From positions 1-39,625 of the forward strand of contig VXLW01000122.1 in the NCBI GenBank assembly GCA_009841435.1: DNA of 39,625 nucleotides, given 5' to 3'. Position numbers and translations under genes: made by a program. The stretch comes from Dehalococcoidia bacterium. GTDB taxonomy: Bacteria > Chloroflexota > Dehalococcoidia > Tepidiformales > Tepidiformaceae. The stretch's first letter is position 1. Each line of letters opens with the position of its first letter. Of the stretch, positions 6,769-14,799 are shown in pieces. The notes under the pieces were generated by a model that did not search any database, was not told where the DNA came from, and saw only the letters and a list, made by a program, of their open reading frames with translations.

Positions 6769-7728
6769 TCAGCCCGGCGTCGAAGAGCGCTCGATCAGCA
6801 CCATGGCAGCGGTCAGGCCCAACAGCAGCCCGGCGCTCAGCGCCCGCCCTGACCAGTACCGCGCCACTCCCCACGCCCTCGCCCGCCGCGCGTCCCGCAG
6901 GGCCTTCCAGCGCCAGCTGAGCTGACCGTGCCGCCAGACGCCGCGCTGCGGAAACGTCGCCGGCGGCAGCGTCAGCCGGTGCTCCTCCAGCATCGCCACC
7001 TCCAGCTCCAGGACGCGCTCGTCCCGCCGCAGCCACTCCAGACCCCTGCCCGGCCGCACATGCGCCTCCCACAGCCGGCGCCACTCCTCCACCAGCGGCC
7101 ACGCCTCGCCGTAGACCTCCTCGTCGTCGGGAGCAGGGTCCTCGGTCACGAGCTCGGGGTACAGCCTTGCAGCCATGGACTGCTTCACCGGAGTCGGCTG
7201 CTGCCCTGGCTCCGCGCCCGAGTGCGCCGTCCGCCGGGGCGCTCTTCCCACCACCGGCTCGGGGTCGGGCGCAGGCGCTCGCTGCATGCCCTCGTCGCTC
7301 TGCCGCACCGCCCTCGGGGGTGGGCCGTCCACCACTGCTTCCTCGGCCCGAGCCAGAGGCGCTTCCCTGCTGTGCTGGCTGGACTCCAGCTGCTCCAGCC
7401 GTCGTTCGAGCTGTCCCAGTGCCTCGGCCTGTTCCTCCCGCAGCGCCTTCAACTCGCCGGTGACCGCTTCGCGGAGGAGGCGCGACTCTCGCTCCACTGA
7501 GCCTGTGTCCTCTTGCGGCTGAGGTCCCGCGTCGAGCCTCCGCTCGAGTGCCGCGCGCATCAGCCTGGACGGCTTCCCCCGCTTCAGGCAGGCCGCCAGC
7601 GTGCGCGGGTCGACTGCCAGCGCCTCCGCTGTGCGGGCGCGTCCCTTCTCCCGCACGAGGTCCCGCAGCAACGCCATCAACCGCTGGTCGTGCAGGTCGG
7701 CCGGGTTCCCGTTGGTCGCCTCATCCAT
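6769..7728 (-). CDS. HTH - coiled-coil - C-terminal membrane anchor protein, unknown
   Basis: 319 residues. Residues 1-65 look like a helix-turn-helix: LVREKGRARTAEALAVDPRT then LAACLKRGKPSRLMRAALE. Residues 75-130 form a charged coiled coil (LREAVTGELKALREEQAEAL, GQLERRLEQLE). A Pro/Arg-rich linker leads to a Trp-rich helical region (WPLVEEWRRLWEAH, LSWRWKALRDARRARAW), and a C-terminal hydrophobic segment, ALSAGLLLGLTAAMVLI, is a plausible membrane anchor. A DNA-binding head on a membrane-tethered coiled coil would suit tethering or partition of an element, or membrane-linked regulation (inference). ATG 7728 is chosen as the first Met before the HTH. The repeat-dense region just upstream may hold its operator. 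No known family recognised. Confidence 0.65.
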   Translation of the reverse strand: MDEATNGNPADLHDQRLMALLRDLVREKGRARTAEALAVDPRTLAACLKRGKPSRLMRAALERRLDAGPQPQEDTGSVERESRLLREAVTGELKALREEQAEALGQLERRLEQLESSQHSREAPLARAEEAVVDGPPPRAVRQSDEGMQRAPAPDPEPVVGRAPRRTAHSGAEPGQQPTPVKQSMAARLYPELVTEDPAPDDEEVYGEAWPLVEEWRRLWEAHVRPGRGLEWLRRDERVLELEVAMLEEHRLTLPPATFPQRGVWRHGQLSWRWKALRDARRARAWGVARYWSGRALSAGLLLGLTAAMVLIERSSTPG

Positions 7729-7796
7729 CCGGCCTGCCCTCCTGTGACTGCCGTTACCCCTGTCCAGCGGGAGCCTGCAGACTTGCGCTTCGGGGT

Positions 7797-8217
7797 GCAA
7801 AGTTGCGGGTTGCGCTTGGAACCCGCACGTCCGTGAAGAAACGGTTTGCTTCCCGCCGGGATTCCCGGAAACGCCTTGTTTCATGGGGTCAGGACGGGTA
7901 TGCAACTTTGCGACCAATCCTCGTTTCCCTGTACACGTCGGGCGCGTCCATAGAGGTCCCTTTCGGCAGCAAACGTGCACCTCAGGAGACCACACCCGAC
8001 CACCGCGCGGCAGGGCCTGGAAGGGGGTTCGTCCATGCACCCCTTTCGCGATTGCCTTTTGTCAATTTCCCCTGGGCGATCTGCCGAATTGCCGTGGAAG
8101 CCGCTCTGGAACCGAATTGCTTACTGTCTACGTCCGGTAGGGGCCGTTTCCCCCTGTACTGACTGGGTTTCTCCCCGCGATTGCCTTTCTGCAATCCCCC
8201 TCTTTTCTATGTACACG
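7797..8217. repeat. Repeat-dense non-coding region (iteron- or operator-like)
   Basis: Short repeats cluster here. GCAAAGTTGC at 7797-7806 has its exact inverse GCAACTTTGC at 7902-7911. TGTACACG occurs at 7930-7937 and 8210-8217. CGCGATTGCCTTT occurs at 8047-8059 and 8176-8188, each time within an ATTG-N8-CAAT dyad. CCGAATTGC occurs at 8084-8092 and 8112-8120. No gene is visible. The location upstream of the HTH gene suggests an autoregulatory operator, partition site or replication origin. Confidence 0.45.
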
Positions 8218-8285
8218 CCCATGACATCGAACGTCACCCGGCACATGCAATTTCGTAGGCACGAGTCAGCTCTTGACCTGAACTT

Positions 8286-8733
8286 GTGGGACAGCCCTCG
8301 GATGGCTTCACGGGAGCTGGAAACAGCTTCCGTGATGGGTGGTTCGGCTGGTTCGGGAAGACCGCGCTCGGCAGTCAGCGGCCTGTGCGTGAGCCATCGT
8401 GGGGCGGGCGAGAAGCCCCCGGGCTGGTGTTCATCGGAACCGCCCTGCTGGTGGTCTGCTGCTGCGCCGTTTCGGGTCTGACAGTGCGGGAATGGCGTCG
8501 ACGTCGTGAGGTCCGCTCGCCCCGAACCTGCGGCTGCCCGACATCCTCGGCTGGCTGAGCGACCGCATGGAAGCCGAGCGAAAGCGCGGGCGGACGATGG
8601 ACGTGCGCCCCAACCGCATGAGCCTTTACTCCACCCGCGTGCGCGCTACCAGACCCCCACAGGGCCGTAAACGGCCCTTGCCGCTTCGGACGCTCGTGCC
8701 GTCATACCACTCCCTGGCCGACTATGGCCGCTG
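8286..8733 (+). pseudogene. Decayed coding remnant with one membrane segment
   Basis: A plus-strand frame shows a membrane-like stretch (LVFIGTALLVVCCCAVSGL) followed by a basic segment, TVREWRRRREVRS. In a second frame, after 8520, protein-like sequence continues: PNLRLPDILGWLSDRMEAER, then VRPNRMSLYSTR, up to a stop near 8733. The two halves would join by a frameshift. An N-terminal membrane helix followed by such a block next to a replication-relaxation remnant could be a fragment of a conjugative coupling protein, but I cannot confirm the family. Confidence 0.3.
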
Positions 8734-8967
8734 AATCAACCGGACGACTGCCGAGCCCCAACGCCTCAATACCACACGTCCCAGCCCCCAAAGCAGAGGG
8801 CCCCCGAGCACGATAGCTGGCACCGGCCAGATTCCCCTCCATGTCTCGAGATCCCATGGCATTCCTGGAGTGTATGACTCTCGCTCTGCTGGCTGCCAGT
8901 CCTCAAACGGCAAGGGGCTTCCACCACGACCCCGCCACGAGCCAGGTGCGACGTTCCTCTCACTCAT
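8722..8967 (-). CDS. Possible small membrane protein
   Basis: An 81-residue frame with a C-terminal hydrophobic helix (IWPVPAIVLGGPLLWGLG) and a basic tail (RVVLRRWG). The start is ATG 8967; a shorter start exists downstream (MPWDLETW). There is no convincing Shine-Dalgarno site and no recognised family. Lone short membrane frames are common in GC-rich spacer DNA, so this is tentative. Confidence 0.25.
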   Translation of the reverse strand: MSERNVAPGSWRGRGGSPLPFEDWQPAERESYTPGMPWDLETWRGIWPVPAIVLGGPLLWGLGRVVLRRWGSAVVRLIQRP

Positions 8968-9074
8968 CCCCTGGAGGGCAGGCTGCGTGATGCTGGCGCG
9001 CGTGACCCCGCCTCCGTGACGCTCGCCCGCAGGCGCTGGAGCGCCGAGGCAGCTGAAGGTGCGGAGGAGGACGG

Positions 9075-9492
9075 GTGGAGGAGCCGTCCCCGGGACGCGC
9101 AGCCGCCAGCTCGCGCGCCACCTCGACCACACCGCCGGTGTGCTACTTCGAGTGGTGCCTGTTCGAGTACGAGCGGCGGGCGACCACGCCGCGCCGGCTA
9201 CCCACGCGTCTGCGGTCGTACGAGCGCTACTTCAAGAGCCGCTACGCGGCGAACGACCACGGCGGGCTGCCGCCCCTGGGTGCTGTTCCTGTTCGAGTCG
9301 GAGCGGGCCGAGGCTGGGTTCCTCCATGTCGCCTCCTTCCTGCCCGACGTGCTGCTGGCGAGCACGACCACGGCCGTGCTCGAGGAGCGCGGCGCCCTGG
9401 AACAGGCTTGGCGCCTGCCACCTCCCCATGCACCGCGACGCCGGTTCCTGGCCGACCTGCGAATCGTGGCAACGTGTCCCACCGACCCGTAG
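9075..9492 (+). pseudogene. Frameshifted replication-relaxation family remnant
   Basis: The first frame gives CYFEWCLFEYERRATTP and LRSYERYFKSRYAANDHGG. After a C-run at 9273-9276 the homologous reading jumps frame to WVLFLFESERAEAGFLHVAS, then FLPDVLLASTTTAVLEERG. The order 'YERYFKSR...DHGGLPxVLFLFES...A' resembles replication-relaxation proteins (Replic_Relax, PF13814), which are found on integrative elements of Actinobacteria and Chloroflexota. One extra C would explain the shift. No proper start is visible, so the gene is also N-terminally incomplete. The frameshift may be real or a sequencing error in the homopolymer. Confidence 0.5.
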
Positions 9493-9859
9493 CGAGCGTT
9501 TCATGTAGGGGGTCCGCCCGCCACGGCCTGTGCCCCAGCCCCATGGAATGCGCCTGTACTTGCTGCACATTCGCCGTCCCGATGGGGCAGTTCTACCAAC
9601 GTTGTTCTTGTTACCACCCTTGTCTGGCCCCCCAGCGCCAGCAGTGCCCAAATGGTGCAGAACTCCCGAGCCGCCTGCGACAGGCCGAAGCCGAGGATCA
9701 CGGCGGCGGTGGGCCATCGGGAGGCGGGCCGGAGGCTGTCAGGCACGCTGTACGCTATGAGTAGGTGCCGACTTTGCTGCCTCCAGTTTGCAGGCGGGGC
9801 GGTCTGCCATGGCAATACCGACGTAGCCGGTATGGTCTATCGATTCACGGAGCAGTGCG
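9493..9859. other. Gap without a supported gene
   Basis: Only overlapping GC-driven frames are present. A minus-strand frame has one hydrophobic patch (AAVILGFGLSQAAREF) but no start signal or family. The promoter of the HEPN-like gene at 9860 should lie near its right edge. Confidence 0.3.
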
Positions 9860-10477
9860 ATGGATTGGCGAGAAGCGGTCGAGGTGCTGAGGGCTCCCCT
9901 GCTCTACGGGGGCGGACGGCACTACATCCATGCGATGTACCACTTCGATTGGGACAGCTTTCCATGGTACTTGTACGCACACAGTTACCAGTCCGCTGCA
10001 GACTTCCTCGTATCCAATCTCGATGAGGTTGATAAGAATGCTCACTACGCCATTATGTTTCTGTATCGACACTCCCTTGAGATTAAGCTCAAGGAGCACA
10101 TCTTTAAGCTGGACCAGTATCTCGATAGCGATAACCCTGGAAACTTGAAAGACCATAACCTTGCTACTCTTTGGGGTGAGTATCAGTCTAAAAGGAGCAC
10201 TGTTGTTGATCTCTTCGGGCTGAGTGACGAGGGGGAATTCGACCACGATGATCCGGTGATCGAACGACTTCGCGAGCTTGGGATGCTTGACGAGAAATCC
10301 ACGGGCCTGCGCTATCCTCTCGGTCGAGACCGGTCTTCCTCCATGCAGCAGGTCTTGGGCGAGGACGTAGTGGCGGTCGTGGACTTGGTTCGAGTCGGCA
10401 CGATGGTCGAAGCCATGACCACGGTTCTCGACGCGACTGGCGATTGGCTCGAGTCCTACGCGGAGGCTGCGGGGTGA
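9860..10477 (+). CDS. HEPN-like hypothetical protein
   Basis: 205 residues, helical and acidic, with lower GC than the flanks. The segment FLYRHSLEIKLKEHIFKLD, followed by KDHNLATLWGEYQSK, recalls a widespread family of HEPN-like hypothetical proteins with the FxYRHxLExxLK core found near nucleotidyltransferase and defence genes. A canonical Rx4-6H ribonuclease motif is not clear, so catalysis cannot be claimed. The gene stands alone between the decayed replication-relaxation gene and Uma2. The start is ATG 9860 with a weak ACGGAG site. It may be a toxin or RNA-binding component of the island (inference). Confidence 0.55.
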   Translation: MDWREAVEVLRAPLLYGGGRHYIHAMYHFDWDSFPWYLYAHSYQSAADFLVSNLDEVDKNAHYAIMFLYRHSLEIKLKEHIFKLDQYLDSDNPGNLKDHNLATLWGEYQSKRSTVVDLFGLSDEGEFDHDDPVIERLRELGMLDEKSTGLRYPLGRDRSSSMQQVLGEDVVAVVDLVRVGTMVEAMTTVLDATGDWLESYAEAAG

Positions 10478-10581
10478 GTCGTCGCACTAGCTCGAGCCAG
10501 TCCTCTACAGGCATGCCTAGCCTCGCAAGCCTCCACTTTCGGTTTGCACGCTAGCATGGAATGGCGTGGGAGCGAGCGGAC

Positions 10582-11157
10582 ATGACGACGATTACCGAGG
10601 CGAAGCTGCTGACCGCCGCCGACCTGCTCAGGCTCGATGGCGAGGGCGTGCGCGGCGAACTGATCCGGGGGGTGCTCTGCGAGACCATGGCGGCAGGACA
10701 GGAACACGGCGAGATCGCGATGAGGCTTGGGGCTGCGTTGCTCGGCTTCATCGAGCCGCGCGGGCTCGGTCGCGTGATGGGCTCGGGTTCGGGCGTCTGG
10801 CTGGACCGCGACCCCGACACGGTGCGCGAGCCGGATGTAGCGTTCTTCGCGGTAGGGACGATTCCCCTGGATGCGCGCGTCACGGGCTACGCGGAGGTGG
10901 CTCCTGATCTCGTGGTCGAGATCGTCTCGCCGAGTGACAGTCGCCGCGAAGTGCACGACAAGGCTCATATGTGGCTGAACCACGGCGTGCGCCTCGTCTG
11001 GGTCGTGCAACCGGAGACGCGCACCGTCGATGTGTACCGGCCCGACGGAGAGATCGCGACGCTCGGCGAGCAGGACGCGCTCGACGGGCAGGACGTGCTC
11101 TCGGGCTTCACCTGCGAAGTGAGCGCGATCTTTCCGCGCCGCGGGGGACGAGGTTGA
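10582..11157 (+). CDS. Uma2-family PD-(D/E)XK endonuclease-like protein
   Basis: 191 residues with the Uma2 (DUF820) layout: a short N-terminal helix (LLTAADLLRLDG), GELIRGVL, a helix around EHGEIAMRLGAAL, then REPDVAFF, and PDLVVEIVSPSDSRREVHDK, which gives the D...ExV/xxK nuclease-like core. It ends with VWVVQPETRTVDVYRP. Uma2 proteins are abundant in Chloroflexota and cyanobacteria and have no settled function. ATG 10582 is preferred because GGAGCG lies at a good distance; an upstream ATG at 10561 is possible. Its 3' end runs directly into a truncated LivJ-like gene, with an 11-nt overlap, indicating a recombination joint there. Confidence 0.85.
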   Translation: MTTITEAKLLTAADLLRLDGEGVRGELIRGVLCETMAAGQEHGEIAMRLGAALLGFIEPRGLGRVMGSGSGVWLDRDPDTVREPDVAFFAVGTIPLDARVTGYAEVAPDLVVEIVSPSDSRREVHDKAHMWLNHGVRLVWVVQPETRTVDVYRPDGEIATLGEQDALDGQDVLSGFTCEVSAIFPRRGGRG

Positions 11158-12163
11158 GTTCCGCTACGCTGACAGCGGCTCCGACCCCACAACCGCCGCG
11201 CGCGCCGTCGACGGCCTCCTGGACGAGGGGGCCAATGCGATTCTGGGGGCGGCAGCCTCGGGCGTCTCTCAGGCCTTCATCCAGAAGCTCTATGAGGGCC
11301 GCGTGCCGCAGTGCTCGCCCTCCAACACCTCACCCAGTTTCAGCACCCAGCAGAACGCCGCCTACTACTTCCGCACCGTCTCCTCCGACACGGCCGTCGC
11401 TCCCCTGATGGCCGATGTGATCGTGGGGCGTGGCGCCACGCGCGTCTTCATCCTCTCCCGCGACGACGACTACGGCCGCTCCCTCGCCAACTTGCTGTCC
11501 GAGACGCTCACAGGGCACGGCACCGCAGCGGAGGTGGTCATCTTCAACCCGCGCAAGGGCGGCTTCGAAGCGGAGGTCGAGGCCGTCGCCCGCTACCGCC
11601 CGGACGCGGTCGTGCTGATCGCCTTCGAGGAGGGGGTGCGGCTCCTGCGCGGCCTGCTCGCGGCGGGCTTCAGCGCCGATGCGCTCTACGGCTCCGACGG
11701 GGTCTACCTGCCGGACCTGCCTGGAGCGGTCGATGAGACGAAGCCCCGGGTTCTCGACGGGATGACGCTCTTCAACACGGGCGCGCCGCAGAGCAACGCC
11801 TACGCCGCCTTTCGCGAGCGGCTGCGAGCAGCGAGCGGCGAGGAAGGCGGACTCGCCTGGGGCGCACGGGCCTACGACTGCGCCGTGATCCTCGCGCTCG
11901 TCGCGCGAGCTGCCGGGAGCGCGGACGGCGTGCCCTTCTTCGCCGCCGTGCTAGCGGTCACCAACGGCGGCGCGGAGTGCGAGACCTACGCGGATTGCGC
12001 GCGGCGCATCGACGCGGGCGAGGACGTCGCCTACGTGGGAAAGGCGGGTCCACTGCGCCTCGATGTGGCCGGCGACCCCACGGTCGCCATCTACAGCGTC
12101 AGCCGCTACGAGGGTGGCGAGCTCTTGGAGCAGTCGACCGAGACCTTCGAGCTCGCCCGGTGA
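11147..12163 (+). pseudogene. N-terminally truncated branched-chain-amino-acid-type ABC binding protein
   Basis: The reading frame opens inside a periplasmic-binding-protein type 1 domain (LivJ-like): EFRYADSGSDPTTAARAVDG, then ANAILGAAASGVSQAF, FILSRDDDYGRSLANLL, RYRPDAVVLIAFEEGVRLL, LYGSDGVYLPDL and a normal C-terminus. About 60-100 N-terminal residues, including the signal peptide and first strands, are missing, and no credible start exists. The gene begins at the very end of uma2, so insertion or deletion cut it. In life this family captures amino acids or related ligands in the periplasm for ABC import. No permease or ATPase genes are nearby, so it is a relic of older chromosome content. 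Confidence 0.8.
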
Positions 12164-12176
12164 GGGCCGGGACCGG

Positions 12177-12400
12177 GTGAGCCTGGGAAGGCTCCGGGGA
12201 TGGGCGGGTGTGGCGGCGTTCGCGCTCATGGCCGTGGTAGCGCTGGCTTCGGTACCACGACCAGCAGCGGCGCAGGAGGGAGCCGGCCCCGCCATCGAGG
12301 CGCGCGTGGCCGCCCGGGCGCTCCCCGACGGTCGCGTCGAGGTCGTGCTGCAGGCGCGGCAGGGGGCCGAGGAGGGCGTTGACGTGCTCGTCTGCCACCC
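12177..12400 (+). pseudogene. Exported-protein 5' fragment with signal peptide
   Basis: It starts with GTG 12177, 13 nt after the LivJ-like stop, and reads a basic N-terminus, a hydrophobic core (GVAAFALMAVVALASVP) and an AAA-QE cleavage site, then a strand-rich start (AIEARVAARALPDGRVEVVL). Beyond about 12400 the frame stays open but no longer looks like one protein, so the gene is probably cut short. It was most likely co-transcribed with the binding protein before both were truncated. Confidence 0.45.
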
Positions 12401-12857
12401 GCGGCTCGTGCAGACGGCTCTGGACCTGGTGGAGTCTCCCACCATCGTATGGGCAGAGACGGAGCTATCGGTCCTCCAATCCCCACCAAACGCTGCGGTA
12501 CTCGTGGGCAGTGAGTTTGCCCTCTGGCCGCGTCGTGGCACGCCGAACGCGTCGGGGCGAGGCATCCTTCGTACGGGAGGGTGCCTCGCGCAGCGCCCTC
12601 CTCGACTCTTAGCCCCTGAGCAACTCCGTCGAGTGCTTGGCGCGAGGCCGACCAGTGGACCGTCATCGACGGGCGTCGAGAGCGCCGGCCGATACCTCCG
12701 GGGCGCGATGCAGGAACAGCCTGCGCAAGCTGCCCGACGCCGTGCCCCACGTCTGACCAAGCCCCGGCTTGGCGCTGCTGAAGGGCTGCTTGGCGTTCAT
12801 ATTGTCGGCCCACGAGAAAATCGTGACAGTGCTGCTTTGGCCGACCCATGTGGAGCC
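12401..12857. other. Scrambled region without a supported gene
   Basis: Several long frames cross this stretch on both strands, but none shows a start signal, conserved motif or consistent composition. It joins the truncated chromosomal remnant to the Ig-like protein gene. Confidence 0.35.
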
Positions 12858-13694
12858 TCAGTGGACGGCGACGGGGATGTGCGCCGAGCGCGCGCCGGCG
12901 CGAATCTCGAAGATGGCCCCGCCCGGCGTGTGTTTAGCCATATATGTGAACGCCCCTCGCCCATCACGGTACGGTTCCTCATCCACGATCTGGCCGACCC
13001 CCGCATGAAGGCGGACGCCAACCTCCATGCCCCCAACCAAAATGCCCTCCGCATCAACGACGTGGTACGTGATGCGGGTCGCACTGAGACGCTCCACGCG
13101 CTCGGGTGCATCGTGTTCGATGTCACGCGGCACGCGCACGTAGCCCTCCATAGTGACCAAGAGGTTCGCCGCCCGGATGTGGAACACGACGTCCCCCGGC
13201 GTTGAGGCCGCCTCGTAAACGAACGCAGCCTTCCCCCCCGCGTCTGTCTCGACCACGCGACCACCCACAATCCGGCCACCCCCTTCGAGATCAATTGATA
13301 CCCGACTCCCCGCAATAGGGTTGCCCGCGTCGTCCGTCACCGTGCAGACGAAGGTTCCTTCCCGCAGGGGCGCCAGCGCTGCGGCGTCGGTGGCCTCGAC
13401 AGCGAGCGCTGCCTTGTAACGGGTGAGGCGAACATCGTCCACCGCGACGATGTCCGCCACCAAAGCATCCCCGACTTCCTCTAGCAATGCCTGCTCGAAT
13501 GCCTCCAGCACCCCGCGTGCACCGCCAGCAAGCACCTCCTCTTCGATGTGGAAGATGAAGTGGTCAGACTCCAAATCCGGCATCTCGTAGGTGTAGAGCA
13601 CGTTCACGCGGAGGCCGTCGTGCTGCGCGTACAGGTCTGCGATGGCGCGGTCAAACGCCTCAAGAAAGGGTCTGGCATGCCGGGCATCATTCAC
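12858..13694 (-). CDS. Unknown protein with two Ig-like (Big-type) domains
   Basis: 278 residues. Residues 1-105 form an unrecognised alpha/beta domain (FDRAIADLYAQHDGLRVNVL, ESDHFIFHIEEEVLAGGA). Residues 110-190 read as a bacterial Ig-like domain with GTFVCTVTDDAGNPIAGSRV, TDAGGKAAFVYEAASTPGDV and VVFHIRAANLLVTMEGYVRV. Residues 200-278 repeat the pattern (ITYHVVDAEGILVGGMEV, DGRGAFTYMAKHTPGG, AIFEIRAG). The two repeats are of the invasin/Big-1 style, 'xxDAxGxPxxGxxV...TDxxGxAxFxY'. No signal peptide or membrane helix is seen, which is odd for Ig-like domains that usually act outside the cell. It is a monocistronic minus-strand gene. No function assigned. Confidence 0.6.
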   Translation of the reverse strand: MNDARHARPFLEAFDRAIADLYAQHDGLRVNVLYTYEMPDLESDHFIFHIEEEVLAGGARGVLEAFEQALLEEVGDALVADIVAVDDVRLTRYKAALAVEATDAAALAPLREGTFVCTVTDDAGNPIAGSRVSIDLEGGGRIVGGRVVETDAGGKAAFVYEAASTPGDVVFHIRAANLLVTMEGYVRVPRDIEHDAPERVERLSATRITYHVVDAEGILVGGMEVGVRLHAGVGQIVDEEPYRDGRGAFTYMAKHTPGGAIFEIRAGARSAHIPVAVH

Positions 13695-13944
13695 CGTTAG
13701 GCCTCCTGCAAGTCCGAGTGTAGCAGCGGGTAGTCAGCATTCGGACGCCTGCAAGCGGTCGCCCGGCGCGGTGGCCCGTCCATGAGTTCGCGCCACCGCG
13801 TACCTGAGTGACATCAGACTGTGGCTACCAGAAATCCCGTCGCCCAGGCTTACACGGGGAGCGACTATGGCGTGAACTAACACAAGGAAAGAGGCGGCGA
13901 ATGGGGAGCGGTTCGAGAGGCAGAAGCTGGCGCGAGGAGATCCC

Positions 13945-14799
13945 TCACCAACCGATCGCAGGCCCACTTACGGTCTCCGGCAAATGCATCCACTGAGGCG
14001 TGATTAGGACCTCGCTACCCTGACGCCTCTCGCGTGCCGAATAGCGAAGCGAGAAAGGATGGATCGCCGCCCATCCCTCATATAGGTCGCGGATCTCTGA
14101 ACAGTCGTCGTAGGTCAGAACCCATGCTGCATCCCCTAGATCCCTGAGCGTCTCAGCGAGGCGTGCGTGGTAGTCAGGGTCGAGCCCGTTGAGGTATAGC
14201 AGCGGCCCTTTCCTGAAGTAAGGAGGGTCCACGAAGAAGAGCGTCGACTCGTGGTCGAGTGCCTCGATGAATTCGATCCCATCAAGGTTGGACACGAATA
14301 TGCGGTCGTGGTCCTCCGCGATCCGTTCGAGGCGCTGCTTCAGCGTGTCTTTGTTGAAACGGGCGTCAATCTTCCAGCGCCCCTTCTGATCGATGCCACC
14401 GATAACGCCGCCATTCTGGATAATCCCTGACCGGTTGCAGCGATTCAGGTAGAAGGCCGCAAAGCCTCTGTTGAGGCGGGATGCCTCTGTGTCTAGGTAT
14501 ACGGTTCGCCAGCGCTTCCACTCGTCGACCGAGATGGGGGATGTGTCAAGGAGTTCGAGGAACGCCTCGTTGTCGTGCACCGACGAGGACCAGAAGGCGT
14601 GAACCGCAGAGTCGAGGTCGTTGATGTGAATCTGGTGAGTCTCCCGCTGGAAGAGGAGTGTGAGTGAGGCACCGGCCCCTCCGGCAAACGGCTCGGCCAC
14701 GGCATGACCGCTGAGGCCGTTCAAGCTTCTAATCTTGCGCAGGATGTCCGTCAGTGCAGCCTTGCCGCCGGGGTAGCGAAGCGGGCTGGCGTGTTTCAT
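13945..14799 (-). CDS. D12-class DNA adenine N6-methyltransferase (Dam-like)
   Basis: 284 residues. SPLRYPGGKAAL near the N-terminus and AEPFAGGAGASL (about residues 35-46) form the SAM-binding part. FFVDPPYFRKGP at about 188-199 holds the catalytic DPPY motif. The spacing is that of the MethyltransfD12 family (PF02086), which methylates adenine N6 in short sites. It is the last gene of a minus-strand operon after a ParB-like protein and an unknown protein. Its ATG 14799 overlaps the preceding stop by 4 nt, so the three proteins probably act together. It would mark self DNA if the partner proteins restrict unmarked DNA (inference). The recognition sequence cannot be read from the sequence. 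Confidence 0.9.
   Translation of the reverse strand: MKHASPLRYPGGKAALTDILRKIRSLNGLSGHAVAEPFAGGAGASLTLLFQRETHQIHINDLDSAVHAFWSSSVHDNEAFLELLDTSPISVDEWKRWRTVYLDTEASRLNRGFAAFYLNRCNRSGIIQNGGVIGGIDQKGRWKIDARFNKDTLKQRLERIAEDHDRIFVSNLDGIEFIEALDHESTLFFVDPPYFRKGPLLYLNGLDPDYHARLAETLRDLGDAAWVLTYDDCSEIRDLYEGWAAIHPFSLRYSARERRQGSEVLITPQWMHLPETVSGPAIGW

Noticed and set aside
5431-6852. 473-codon plus-strand frame over the start of the operon
   Set aside because: It covers the reverse complement of overlapping operon genes and a non-coding leader; no family or start signal.
6642-6920. Plus-strand frame beginning with a hydrophobic stretch (LALAALSITVALAALVV)
   Set aside because: It overlaps the well-supported minus-strand gene ending at 6769 and lacks a good Shine-Dalgarno site; the membrane stretch may be chance in GC-rich DNA.
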